Positions 11,131 through 22,851 of a stretch of 64,000 bases of DNA are shown in pieces. The position numbers and the translations under genes are program-made. Source of the stretch: Mesotaenium endlicherianum. Lineage: Eukaryota > Streptophyta > Zygnematophyceae > Zygnematales > Mesotaeniaceae. How positions within the stretch are numbered: position 1 is the first letter of the stretch; each line of letters starts with the position of its first letter. A model generated the notes under the pieces. The model searched no databases. It was not told the DNA's origin and saw nothing but the letters and a program-made list of their open reading frames with translations. The DNA is taken from assembly GCA_009602735.1 (NCBI GenBank), contig WELA01004268.1, positions 237,685 to 301,684 of the forward strand. The letters are read 5' to 3'.

Positions 11131-14100
11131 ATGCCTACCCGTAGTGGGCGTGCTTACCAGCCTTACTACGAAGGGGTTTGTGGAGAAAACTCAGACTCGG
11201 ATCTCAGTACTGTCATTGAACCCTCTGAAGGGGACCAGCCGGCACTCGTGCTTCCTCTGATTTTCCCTGAGCCGTCTTCCCATTGGGCTCACCACGATTC
11301 CTGGTATCCCATGGGAGGTGACCACGAGGTCAAGGCTGACAGGTCCTCCCTCTTTCGCTTCAGCGGCAGACCAGGAACCCGTGATCTGGACAACACAATC
11401 TCAGAGTTCGAGGCTGAGTTTGTGACCGCAAGGCTTAAGACGTCCGCGCTCACTAAGCGTGACGTGTTTTATACGCTCATGCGCTATCTCCTCTACGAGG
11501 CCCGTGACACGTTCCGTGAGAAGGGTGACGAGACCTACACACGCACAGAGCCTGTAGGGGAACCCCCAGTGGAGACCCCCCTCGTTGATTCGGTCAAGGC
11601 CTTCTGGGACGTCCTCAGGAAGGAGTTCCAGGTCGCGACCAAAGAGAAGGTGTACGAGCTGCACCACTTCTTCCGCCGCAAGAATGAGACGATTCGCATG
11701 GTGTACCGCCGCTTGACGCACCTTTGCCGAGACGTTGGCACCGTCACTGACCGAGAGGCAGCGGAGATCTTCTTGCGCGCCGTAGAGCCACGTTTGAGGG
11801 AGCGAGCCATGGCTCCTCTCATCTACCACATCGGCTCCGAGTACTCGCTGGAGGACGCTTACCTCTCAGTCGAGAAGCAGAGCTTGGCCGCCGCACGGAG
11901 CAACATTAGCGACCATGTAGGCCTCGCGTCCACGGGCGTACGCCAGGAGTCTTCGGTGCTGCCATCCACGACTATGCGCCCAGTTCCGCCTCGCCAGCCC
12001 CAGCAGCAGCAGCAGCCTCAGCGCTCTCAGCTGTCCCAGCAGACCCAGCAGCGCGGGGCTCTGCGTGGCCGCATTTCCATGGCCGCCACGACGAGCGACC
12101 CCTGTTGGTCTTGCGGGAAGACGGGCCACTCTCGCTAGAACTGCACTATTGCGCAGAATGGCAAGCCCGGTGACTGCACCTATTGTGGCAAAGCCGGCCA
12201 CCTGCAGATCGTATGCCTGCAGAAGAAGCGCGACGTCGAGAACGGACACGCTCGTGACGGCCCTGCGCAAGCAGCAGGACTTCGGGGCATGCGTAACCCT
12301 CGCACGGGTGGACGTCCCTCGATGACTGCAGCCTTGGCTACAATGGACGCCGCGCTGATCCCCGGAGCCAATTACTATAGTTTTGACGACGTCAACGACG
12401 CCCTCGTAGAGGCCAACGCAGAGATCGCCAGACTCCGCGGCCTCGTCGCTACCGACAGTTACGACGCGTGCGGAGCCCTCTTCGCACGCGTCCCGCAGTC
12501 CGACGCTTCAGCTCCGATAGCTGGCGTCTGCACAGCTCCTGCGCTCTTTCATGACGCCTACACGTGGCAGCCCCAAGGGCTGGCACCTGGCGCTATAGCA
12601 GCGCTGCAACCTCGCACGCGCCCGCCCCACGACAGAGCTACGGCGACCAGCGCCGCAAACGTCTGCGCAGACGCTTCTGCCAGACCTGCGCACTCTGTGT
12701 TGATGTCCGTCAGCAGCCGCTGCACTCGTCCGATCGGGCTGCCAGATGGCGGGCTGCAGGCGCACGCGGTCCCGCTACCCGGCGTCACAGATGCTGCAGC
12801 TCCCGACGCGCCCCTAGACGGTCCGGCACACACGCCAGCACAGCCGCAGGCTTCGGCAGCCCCTCTGGTTTGTGCCGTCTTGCTGACGCCAGCAGCTGTC
12901 GCGACAGGGCGTGCTCGCCAGCTGAGTGACACGTCTGCAGCACACACGGCTGCCGCGGCCCTCGCCGTACGCGTCGCCATTCCGTGCACAAGTCTGCGCA
13001 CCAGCCGGCAACACCAGGAGGGTCTCACCCTGCTGGCTGCTGCAAGCAGCAGGGTCCAGCAGGCGCCGACCCTTGCCACGTGTTCGGCAGGCCAGGCCGC
13101 TCTTGCCGGCAGCCACACGCACATTTGCGCGCTCACGCATCCGCTCACACCTCGCACGGCGGCGCGAGGTTTGCCGGGCAACCAGCTACAAGATTGCAGC
13201 TCGGCAGCCACAGCAGCAGCTGCGCACGCCAGCGGCGCACACGTCCTTCCACGTGGCGCGTGCACGCAATCCGGCACGGCCAGCGCATATTCGACATATT
13301 CGGCGGCTGCGATCGCCATTCCCAATCAGGAGGGGGCATCCCTGATTGCGCTGTGCAGCCAGAGTGCCGTGCGGAGCGCCGACGACACGCTCACGGCTGC
13401 GCAAAGCCAGGGCTTAAACCCTGGCTGCGCCCAGAACCCCCGCGCCGACGCAACTTGCGCTACGGGGGCCTCGGCATACGCCCGCGCCAGAGGGAGGGCG
13501 TCACTAGCGGCGTACGAGGCAGTCGACGCGGACCTTGAAGCCGGACCGACCACGCGCCCTTGCAATCCTAGGAGCGATTGGGAGGCGCCACATGGTAGCC
13601 TCCCAGCGACCGCCCATGCGCCAGTCCCGGCAGCCGCGCCAGCAGCCGTCGCACCTGACGCGTGCGCGGCTGGCGAGACTTTGCCTAACGGCAGCTGCAC
13701 ACCTGCACATCTCTGCACACACTCGCACACGCCGCGCACAACACTGCGACGCTCGCTCAGCAGCCCGCCACGCGACCACCTCACGGCAACCACGTCAGCC
13801 GCTGCGTACAGCACTTGCGCACACGTGCTGCCATTTGGCACGCGCACGCAGTCCGACTCAGCCAGCGCACATCTGGCGGCCGCGACTGTTGTCCCAAGTC
13901 AGGGAGCGACATCTCCGATGGCGCTGTGCGGTTGCATCTTCGTTTGGAGCTGCGACAGCACGCACACGGCTGCGCACAGCCAGGGCTTAAACCTTGGCTG
14001 CGCACAAAACCCTTGGGACTGCGCGATAAGTGTGGCAAGGGTCCCGGCGAGCGCACGCTCTACCTGGAGGGCGCCACGTGCCTTGCCTAGGGCAGCCAAT

Positions 14101-15369
14101 ACCGACACCGGCCCCGGTTGGGCGACGCGACCTGGCAGGCCCAGCGGCGCCCTCGTAGCGCCACTTGTCAAGCTGCCAGCAGCCAAGCTTGTGCCAGCTC
14201 CGGCGTTCGTGCCAGCAGCCGAAGCGCCTGCGGTCGAAGCGGCGCTGGCATGGACAGCCGCCCCGACGGAGGCACCGGCGTTTGCCAAGGCGCCAGCTGC
14301 AAGAGGACCCGAGCCAGCGCATCTCACGACGCCAGTACCAGGTGGGCCAGCGCCACCTGGCGGCCTTCCGATCGCCGAGGCAGCGCCAGCAGCGACGGCT
14401 GAGTCAGCATGCCAGGCACCTGCGTCGGCGACTGCGCAGGCATGCTCAGGAGCGGCCGCACTCGCTCTCGCTACCCCCACGACGCCACCGCCAGGTTTGC
14501 CTGCGCCAAACGCGCCAGCGCCAGGTGCGCCAGCGCCAGGTGCATCCGCGCTGGGAGCACCAGCGCCAGGTACGCCAGCGCCAGGTGTGCCAGCCGCTCG
14601 TGTAGTGGCTGTCCGAGCGGGTGCGCCTGCTGTTGCAGCCGCATGCGGCCCCATTCTGGTCTGCTGCGCACGCACAGTGCCACTTGAAGGCCGCACAGCA
14701 GACGGCAGCGCACGGCGCAAGCACGCTTTGGTGGCAATTGGACGCCCAGCGGTGGCACTGAAGCGCGCCGGGCCGGACCAGGGGCGTTGCACGGAGGAGG
14801 CGCCGCGTCTGCCCCGCTCGTTCCGCGTGCTGGACACGCCAGCAGCGCCAGCGGCCTTCCCGCCTCACGCGATGGCCTCGTCGATGACCACGGTGCAGCT
14901 CAGCGCCAAGGTCATCTCGCTGGCGCTTCACCGCATGCCCGCAACCTCCTTCGCGGAGCTCGGCGTGTCGATGGAAGCCACACGGCAAGCGACCTTGCTA
15001 CTGATCCAGTCGCGCAGGGCCAGCCAGCGCGCCTCTGACGGCAGGCCAACGTCAGACGCGGCAGCCGCGGTGCTCTCCGCACCCGCGCGACCTGCGCATG
15101 AGCGCAGGATCATCAGCACGCCTAACGCTGCGTTCTTGGATAATTCGCAGGGCATCGTGCTGGTCAACACGCAGGCCCCGCAGCGCATTATGTTTGACAC
15201 TGGCGCCCAGCCAGTCCTCATCAGCCTGCGCTACTTCCGCCAGCTGGGCCTCTCGTCAGCTGACCTAGAGGATTTGCCTACGCGGATCAACACTGCTGCC
15301 GGCACGTCCGAGACCGTCACCGGGCGCACGCGGTTGGCGCTTCACCTTTCGGCCCGGCACTCCGGATGA
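11131..15369 (+). pseudogene. Family C gag-linker-protease polyprotein, one in-frame UAG
   Basis: A single reading frame of 1,413 codons is broken only by TAG at 12,136-12,138. Codons from 11,131 encode a retrotransposon gag domain (FWDVLRKEFQ ... IRMVYRRL ... AEIFLRAV). Then come a Gln-rich stretch and two CCHC zinc knuckles: CWSCGKTGHSR-stop-NC, where the stop sits at a non-ligand position, and CTYCGKAGHLQIVC. Next is a very long, biased Ala/Pro/Thr/Ser-rich linker (about 12,400-14,850) with internal duplications and a 15-bp minisatellite encoding APAPG. An aspartic protease motif FDTGAQPVLIS follows near 15,195. A 5-nt deletion relative to the second copy (near 20,090) shifts the frame and ends the ORF at 15,369. 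The element D insertion follows at 15,446. The enzyme half of this copy is missing here. Confidence 0.75.
14500..14600 (+). repeat. 15-bp minisatellite in family C linker
   Basis: Units resembling GCCAGCGCCAGGTGC are repeated several times in frame and encode Ala-Pro-Ala-Pro-Gly type pentapeptides. The same array is present in the second copy (about 19,220-19,350), so it is a feature of the element. Confidence 0.7.
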
Positions 15370-15445
15370 AACGACCATCGACCGGCATGCGTTGGTCACT
15401 CGCTCCGAGACCTTCGACGTGCTCCTCGGCCAGGACGTGCTCTTT

Positions 15446-15944
15446 TGTAGTGAAGCAGGTAGATAAAGTACTTAGTAAAATAGAATACTTTATTCAATAC
15501 AAGGATCTTTGAACACAAGTGGTAGCTTCTTGAAAGAGAGATGGCTTCTTGAAAGTTAATATATTTCTGGATTTTGGCAAGTACAAGAGTGATTCTCCAA
15601 TGTCTTTCTATGTTCTACCTCTTGTTTATATGCTTGCTACATAAGTAATTTCTAGGAAAGTGTATGTTGATGTGTTGGCACCCAACACATCCCAAAACTT
15701 GCCACCTCTTTCTAGAATAATGTACACATGTCCTTTTGACCTAAAAATGGCACATTTGACTTTTGCCACATGGAGTTCTTCTAGGTCTTTCCTCTAACTT
15801 CGAAAATGCCTTGGAAGGTTCAAAGGACATGAACCAAGTTACTAGAGTACCTATTCACACTTGACTCCACACAATACTACTCCAAATATATTTGAAAACA
15901 TTAAAATATATGCAAACTAATATATAATAACTCAAATCACTACA
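15446..15944 (-). repeat. Element D 3' LTR
   Basis: A 499-bp LTR beginning TGTAGTGAAG and ending AATCACTACA, closely similar to the two LTRs of element E. On the internal side it abuts a run of C (G-rich on the coding strand), the likely polypurine tract. Confidence 0.85.
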
Positions 15945-16713
15945 TCACCCCCCCGATAGAAAAAGCGACGTCTCGGCGCGTCAAGTCAGGTCTTACACAT
16001 GTGGAGCAAACTAGTCAACAGTTTCAAGTCAGATGCCACACATGTGAAGAGGACTAGTCAAAGGCGCCAAGTCAGGTGCTACACATGTAAGGTAGACTAG
16101 GCAAGGTCGTAGGTGGTGTGACCTTATTGGCTAGCCTACTCCTTAATGATAAAGAAAATTGTACAAGTTGGCCCAGAATCTGCCACAAATTCAAAAATTC
16201 ATAGCGGCCACAGAACTGCCCCAAATCTGAAAATTTGAGTGCCAGACAGACTGCGTCAAAGAACTCTACCGGGTCACCAAATTTGAGAGCATTCTAATTT
16301 CTGGAGTGTCGTTGAGAGCTGAGAGAGTAGGCACTCCTCCAAATCTGTGCAGAAACTTCTGAAAATCATAAGTCCTTCTATGCTTCTCCAAATTCTGCAA
16401 ATTAGGTGTCAAAATGGGCGCTGTAAGAGGTTCTACCAGAGTCTTGAGTTTCAGAGCATTCCAAGTTCAGGGGAGGGCACAATGTCAGAAGGCATATTCT
16501 GCCCTAACAATGCCAGCAGCCTGACCCCCTTCTACTTAGAGCATCATATCTCTCTCACCAGTGCTCCAACTTGAGCAAACTTGGACTCTAATTGACCGAC
16601 TACTCATGCACTACACCTAGGTAAATTTTCAGAATTTATTATGCAGAGACCTATCACCAGTAGCAGTTTTAGTTTTCTGTTCAGAAACTGCAAGAAGAGA
16701 AGAGTGTCTAATG
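15945..16713 (-). other. Element D non-coding 3' internal region
   Basis: There is no gene here. It contains the C-run next to the LTR, repeated phrases built on CAAGTCAGGTGCTACACATGT (four to five variants at about 15,985-16,095) and AT-rich sequence. Element E has the same layout at 46,453-47,370. Confidence 0.6.
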
Positions 16714-18902
16714 TCAATTTTTCCTCTTTCTTGTTCTTGCAGGCTGCCTCCAAGGGGTCTTCTGCTGCTTCTTGATGGTGGCAGGCTGCCTCCCTGAAGT
16801 CTTCGGGCTTCTAGTAGAGGGACTTGGGGCTGGTCCAAGATGGGGGTTGGCGGCATGGAAGCGCTTCAACTTTCTCTGAACTTTGTCAAGGTAGTGCGCC
16901 GCCACCCAACTATTCTCCGAATCTGGATATCCTTTCCACTTGATCAAGTATTGCTGCTGTCTCCTGAAATTTCTCATAGCCACTATGTCTTCCACTTCGT
17001 ACTCCAAATGATCATCCACTATTGTTGGGGCTGGTGGGGTTGTCACACGTCCTGGGAACTTGTTGTCGGGTTGCACATACGACTTGAAGAGGGAAGCGTG
17101 GAATACGGGGTCGATGTGCATAGTGCGGGGAATTCTAGCTTGAAAGCAACGGAGTTGACTTGCTGGATAATCTTGAAGGGTCCCAAATACTTGGGAGAGA
17201 ACTTGCTGCCGGCAGGCCTGTTGTTCATGGAAATATTCTTGGATGATAGTAACACGTTGTCACCCACTCTGTACGTAATTTCTCTTCTGGATCTGTTCGC
17301 CACTCTTGCTTGAGCATCTTGCGCGTGTTGTAGAGCTTTCTTCGCTGCTGTAAGGGCTGCTTCTAATGTCTCCATAAAATCTGTGGCTGCAGGTACTTCA
17401 TCATGGCCAGCCGTGAAGCTCAGTGGCGTGGTCGGATGGAAGCCATAGTTGAGGAAGAATGGGGACTCTTGGGTAGAGGCCTGCGTAGTGTTGTTGTAGG
17501 CAAACTCGAGGGGGGTCAAGTACATGTCCCAGTCTTGCTCGAGGGTAGACACGTAGGCGTTTAGAGAGGTCTTTAGGGTACGATTCATACGCTCGGTTTG
17601 CCCATCTGATTGTGGGTGGTAGGCAGTAGACATATCCAGCGATGTACCCAAGTTCTTGAAGAGATTTTTCCAGAAATGGCTTGTGAATCTTGGATCTCTA
17701 TCTGACACAATTCTTGATGGTAGTCCATGTAGTTGGAAGATGTTGTCAAAGATGAGTCTTGCAAGTTGTGGTGCTATAGCCTTAGTCGTCGTGGGAATAA
17801 AATGAGCCATCTTGGTAAGTCTGTCCACCACCGTGAGTATTGCATTATGGCCTCGAGGTGTCACGGGCAAGTCCACGATAAGGTCCATTGAGATGTCCGT
17901 CCATTGTCTTTCGGGGATTGGTAGTGGTTGGAGGAGTCCTCCCGCCTTTTGCGATGATGGCTTGATTCTTTGGCATGTGTCACAGCTCCTGCAGTACTCC
18001 TTGACTTGCTTAGACATGCCTGGCCAACAATAAGTCCTAGCTAGAACGCCCGTGGTCCTTAGGATTCCAAAGTGTCCTCCAAGAGGGTTGTCGTGTGCTT
18101 CTCGTAGAAGCAAGAGCCGGAGGTCTAAGTCATTAGGAACACATCTCTGGCCCGTGTCTTGCCTCACCCAATAATTGCCTTCTTGCTTCTTGTATGGGTC
18201 CAAGGCTGCTTCTCCGTTCTTGTAGTAAGGGTCTCTTTCATAGGCGGCTGAAAATCGAGCTTCCAGATCTGTCTTCAGGGATGTCATCACGGCGTTTAAT
18301 TGCAGTCTTGAGAGGGGGTCAGCCGGGTTTGTCTTTCCGGGCTGGTACTGAATCGTGAAGTTGTATTGTTGCAAGTACCCGCTCCATCTTGCTTGTCTCC
18401 TTGAGAGATACGGCTGCATCTGGAGGTGCTTCAACGCCTCGTGGTCCGTGGTGACCAGTACCTTGCGTCCTTCAACGTAGCAGCGCCAAACCTTCAAGGC
18501 ATGTACAATCTCCAATGCCTCTCGCTCCGTGATTGTATAATTTTGCTCGGCCGGATTTAGCTTTCTTGACTCGTAGGCAATGGGCTGCAGTCCCTTGCCT
18601 TGGTCTTGAAGCAGGATTGCTCCTATTGCATAGGAAGATGCATCGGTGATGACGTGGAAGGGCCAATCTGGGTTTGGACTTGGGAGAGTGAGCACCGGGG
18701 ATGTGGTCAATCTTCGCTTTAACTCTTGAAATGCCTCTTCNTCTCTTCCTCTTTCTTGGTCCATGTATAAAGGCTGTCCTTCTTGAGTAGATCTCTCAGG
18801 AGGGCTGCTATGTGCGAGAAGCTTTGGATGAATCTCCTGTACCAATTGGCAAATCCCAAGAATGACTGGAGTTCTTTCTTGGTCGTGGGGGTTGGCCATT
18901 CC
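16714..18902 (-). pseudogene. Element D pol: RT end, RNase H, integrase, chromodomain
   Basis: Reading leftwards from 18,902, the coding sequence gives the end of reverse transcriptase, an RNase H domain (FHVITDASSYAIGAILLQ) and the integrase zinc-binding region (HDNPLGGHFG ... YCRSCDTCQRIK). The integrase core carries D (MDLIVDLP), D (IVSDRDPRF) and E (YHPQSDGQTERMNR). A single frameshift near 17,130 separates this from the C-terminal chromodomain (EYEVEDIVAMRNF ... YLIKWKGYPDSENSW, 17,121-16,714), which in chromoviruses is thought to guide insertion to marked chromatin. Apart from that shift and the N at 18,741, this part is well preserved. It lacks everything upstream of RT, so it cannot act on its own. 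Confidence 0.85.
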
Positions 18903-18903
18903 N
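18903..18903. other. Suspect contig join (N) between element D and family C
   Basis: On the left is element D ending at GGCCATTCC, on the right family C sequence matching 14,165 onward. Element E shows what should follow on the left (the 5' half of pol), so the sequence changes identity exactly at the N. Either a real deletion or chimeric junction was bridged, or two unrelated contig ends were joined. Confidence 0.75.
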
Positions 18904-20209
18904 CTTGTCAGGCTGCCAGCAGCCAAGCCTGCCCTAGCTCCGGCGTTCGTGCCAGCAGCCAAAACGCCTGCGGCCAAAGCGGCGCTGGCATTCGCAGCCG
19001 CTCTAATAGAGGCACCAGCGTTTGCCGAGGCTCCAGCTGCAGGAGGACTCGAGCCAGCGCATCTCAAGGCGCCAGTACCAGGTAGGCCAGCGCCACCTGG
19101 CGACCTTCCGGTCGCCGAGGCAGCGCCAGCAGCGACGGCTGAGTCAGCATGCCTGGCACCTGCGCCGGCGATTGCGCAGGCATGCTTAGGATCTGCCGCA
19201 CTCGCTCTCGCTACCCCCACAACGCCAACGCCAGGTGCGCCTGCGCCGAGCGCGCCTGCGCCGAGCGCGCCAGCGCCAGGTGCGCCAGCGCCAGGTGCAT
19301 CCGCGCTGGGAGCACCAGCGCCAGGTACGCCAGCGCCAGGTGTGCCAGTTGCTCATTTACTGGCTGTCCGAGCGGCTGCGTCTGCTGTTGCAGCCGCGTG
19401 CGGCCCCATTCTGGCCTGCTGCGCACACACAGTGCCACTTGGAGGCCGCACAGCAGACAGCAGCGCACGGCGCAAGCACGCTTTGTTGGCAGCCGGACGC
19501 CCAGCGGTGGCACAGAAGCGCGCCGGGCCCGATCAGGGGCGTCGCACGGAGGAGGCGCCGCGTCTGCCCCGCTTGTTCCGCGTGCTAGACTCGCCAGCAA
19601 CGCCAGCGGCCTTCGCGCCTCATGCGATGGCCTCGTCGATGACCACAGTGCAGCTCAGCGCCGAGGTCATCTCGCTGGCGCTTCACCGCATGCCCGCAGT
19701 CTCCTTCGCGGAGCTCGGCGTGTCGATGGAGGCCACACGGCAGGCGACCCAGCTACTGCTCCAATTGCGCAGGGCCAGCCAGCGCGTCTCTGACGGCAGG
19801 CCAACGTCAGACGCGGCAGCCGCGGTGCTCTCCGCACCCGCGCGACCTGCGCATGAGCGCAGGATGATCAGCACGCCTAACGCTGCGTTTTTGGATAATT
19901 CGCAGGGCATCGTGCTGGTCAACAGGCAGGCCCCGCAGCGCATCATGTTTGACACTGGCGCCCAGCCAGTCCTCATCAGCCTGCGCTACTTCCGCTAGCT
20001 GGGCCTCTCGTCAGCCGACGTAGAGGATTCGCCTACGCGGATCAACACCGCTGCCAGCACGTCCGAGATCGTAACCGGGCGCACGCGGCTGGCCCTGCGC
20101 TTCACCTTTCGGCCCGGCACTCCGGATGAGACGACCATCCACCGGCATGCGTTGGTCACTCGCTCCGAGACCTTCGACGTGCTCCTTGGCCAGGACGTGC
20201 TCTTTCCTA
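18904..20209 (+). pseudogene. Second family C copy: linker and protease
   Basis: A diverged duplicate of 14,165-15,445, with scattered substitutions of the order of a few percent by eye. It carries the end of the Ala/Pro linker with the 15-bp minisatellite, the region before protease and the protease motif FDTGAQPVLIS near 19,950. The frame is stopped at 19,996-19,998 by TAG, where the first copy has CAG (Gln). Downstream the protein continues in register through ETFDVLLGQDVLFPIGA, which copy one loses to the element D insertion. Because the two copies differ, this is not a simple overlap of one locus. Confidence 0.75.
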
Positions 20210-22011
20210 TTGGCGCCGTAGTGAAAACTGGGTGGAGCGGGTCTTTTATCGACCCGAATGGCAGTCAGGGGGGACCCGCACTGCATCTGTGCCACTTGAC
20301 ATCTTGGATCGTCGCTCAGCTGAGTCCGCCCTCTACGGCTTCATGGCGCTGGACGACGGACGGTCCGTGGTTCAGACCGATAAGGGGGGGGCCGAGGATG
20401 ACAAGGTCTCCGTCGGCGCCGACTTACTGGAGACGCAGGAGATGGATCCCAAGCTGTCTGGTGCTAAGCTCCACCTCACACCCCAGGAGCAGGCAGACGC
20501 TCTGGTTGCACAAGCCAGGGAGACAGTGCGGATCTACGCCGCGCATAACGTCATGATGCGTCAGATGGCGGCAGGCGCCGTCGAGGCACACGCCGTTGCC
20601 ACGGCTGCCCTTAATGCTGCAGCGCACGCTCATGACGCAGCAACAGCCGCAGCAGCCATACCTAGGCCACAGCCTCCTACGACGAGCGGACCCTCCTCAA
20701 GATCACACGTCCGCGTACGGCATGACGTGCCTGTGGGGGTCGCCATCCAGTACGGCATGGCATCCCAGTCGCCCTCACCCACACCGTTGCACAGGACAGG
20801 CGACTCGTGGCCACGCACTACCACGTCCAAGGATGAGGCCATGAGGCAGGCAGCGTTCCCAGGCAGGTCCGACGACGCGTCATTGAGCAGCGAGGAGGAC
20901 GAGTGGCAGGAGTGGTCCCAAGAGGCCGCAGAGGAGCCCGCAGCCCAGCCGTCAGCAGAGCCACCGCCGCCCACGCCTACAGCTCGCGTCCGACGCCAGC
21001 CTACAGGGCCTCCCGGCTTCAGTTCTCTCTCACACGAGACCACGGCCAATCCCCGTCAAGCCCATCCATGCGCCGGCGGGCCTAGTCGTCCGATACAGCA
21101 CGACTGTTCGACCAGCAACGAGTGCCGTGACGTCACGCACTTGTTCGCTGGCAACAGCCTGAGCACAGGCTGGCCAGGTCGCGCCTCCGCCAGCACTGCC
21201 TCCACGGTTCCTTTCTCCGATATCGACCCGCAAGCCGGACGTGCGCAGCAGACAGTGGCCAGGACCAGCATCCTCGGTCCTCGGCGTACAGGTCCTTCCC
21301 CCTAAGCTGGGCCAGCTCTACGCTTTGCACGCCGCACTTTGCCACTAGACCGGCGCGCACGCGAGGTCACTCCGATCCGCGACCATACTAGGGTTGCCCG
21401 CAAGGTCGCGCCTCTGCGCGACACTTCCAGGGACGCACGGGAGGTCACTCCTCTTTGCGAGGGAGAGAGAGGTCACTCCTTTGCGCGAGACGCGCCCGCG
21501 CTCCGTCACACCGCCGTATGACGGTCCACGCGCTCTCCGCACCCGCAAGCATGACGCACAGTCTTCCTCCACCACTGCAGCCCACGCACTATATCAGACG
21601 CCGCCTGGCTGGCCTGCCGCCGTTCCGCGCAGCCACATAGCCGGCGACGGGCCGTCTGGGTCACCTCCTCATAAGGTGGCCCGCACTGCTACGCGCCCCC
21701 GCGACCGTCATCCTCATCCGCACGCAACACGCGCAGGGCCCATGCAGCGCAGCCAGCGAGAGCGCTTCCGACTCGCATCTCTTTCTTCGCTGCGCCCGCG
21801 AGTCCAACTCGCCCCACGTCAGCTCGTCCGTCCTCAACAGGCAGCACATTAGGACAAGCGCTCCGTCTGCACAGTGCCCCTTCAGGCGGATCTTCGCCAG
21901 CGTCAGCGTTCGTACTTTGATCAACATCCCCAGCTGCCTCAGCGCACCGCCACAGTGCAGTTGGCCCACGCCGATTCACACCACGCAGCCTATAGGACGA
22001 GGGACCGGTGG
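20210..22011 (+). pseudogene. Family C protease-MTase spacer and N-terminal MTase-like half
   Basis: Reading frames are broken several times. The stretch 20,232-21,305 is open and includes an acidic Ser/Glu/Pro-rich spacer. Near its end the residues THLFAGNSLSTG, followed by FSDIDPQAGRA (about 21,135-21,235), resemble cytosine-methyltransferase motif I (FxGxG-like) and the acidic cofactor-contact motif II. I could not find a clear PCQ (motif IV) or ENV (motif VI) in 21,300-22,011, which is rich in short duplications such as GAGGTCACTC and appears decayed. The frame entering the element at 22,011 is continuous with the one leaving it at 40,015, ignoring the insertion. The C-terminal half of the putative MTase is described at 40,015. 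Confidence 0.4.
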
Positions 22012-22732
22012 TGAAATGAATCGACTTACCAAATAGGCGATCAATAATTAATAAAAGATCTTTATATCAGCAAGTAATCTTCATGGATTTTTCGTTAACT
22101 GATTAAACGGCAAAAGGGCAACACACTAGCAGTGAACAACACTCGTAAGTCAAATGCGGGTAAACTAGCATCAATAATGCAATTAGTAAACTCATACATA
22201 AGCAAGGTTAGAAGACAGTGCGTATCAATGGCTTCTCGCCTTGGATTTAGATCTCTCTGAGTAAGCTGTACAAGAGAGTTGGCCTTGTTTTCGAATGCCG
22301 AACTCGAGAGCAATACCTAGCATATGTACACTGAATGAGTTTACTGTTCAACGACCAGTGCGATGGCACCGCCTACCCGGGAGTTGACCACGTTGGTAGG
22401 ACCTCGGTTAACCAAATCCACCGCCATCTCCCATCATCCCGAATAGCCATCCATCATAGGGATGTCATCTGGCTATTCATCTAGCATATCGCACTTAGAT
22501 GCATATCAAGGCAGTTCGCTGCTACCGAGTACGGAAGTCAGCTGGCTGTCAAAGAATGTGTCAGCAAGCTGACTTAAGCTGACTTCAGCCTGCTGCTTCC
22601 GTCTGAGTCATTAAATTGATATTAAATGTAAAGTCCAGCAGACTGATTATTAAATAGAGTTCAGCAGGCTGAACTTATTTAACTGTTATATTTAAATGAA
22701 TATTATACCAACCAATATACTGATTCATTACA
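22012..22732 (-). repeat. Outer family B 3' LTR
   Basis: A 721-bp LTR, TGTAATGAATCAG to TTCATTTCA on the minus strand. It differs from its partner at 39,289-40,009 by a few percent by eye, so insertion was not recent. Adjacent internal sequence (22,733-22,767) holds the polypurine tract and conserved hairpin. Confidence 0.92.
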
Positions 22733-22851
22733 ATCCCTCCAACTTAACATGTTGTCGCCTCGACAACACTGACACAGGGGACATGGATTTTCCCGACTGA
22801 AATTACTGATCCCTCTCCCATACAGCGTGCTGTGCCCTTGGCCCTCTGCCC

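Larger units (their letters stand above)
15446..18902 (-). mobile_element. Chromovirus D, truncated at an assembly N
   Basis: A Ty3/gypsy element in reverse orientation inserted in the family C protease region. Its 3' LTR is at 15,446-15,944, starting TGTAGTGAAGC, after TCTTT, which would be the left TSD because the uninterrupted sequence at 20,195-20,215 reads GTGCTCTTTCCTATTGG. Internal sequence follows to 18,902, where the element stops at an N in the middle of the reverse-transcriptase region. Gag, protease, most of RT and the 5' LTR are absent. It is the same family as element E (45,950-52,535), which continues past this breakpoint without interruption. Confidence 0.85.

Noticed and set aside
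12508-14988. Many antisense Ala/Arg/Cys-rich open frames opposite the family C linker
   Set aside because: Shadows of the GC-rich sense frame, which carries gag, zinc knuckles and protease; the antisense frames have no recognisable domain.
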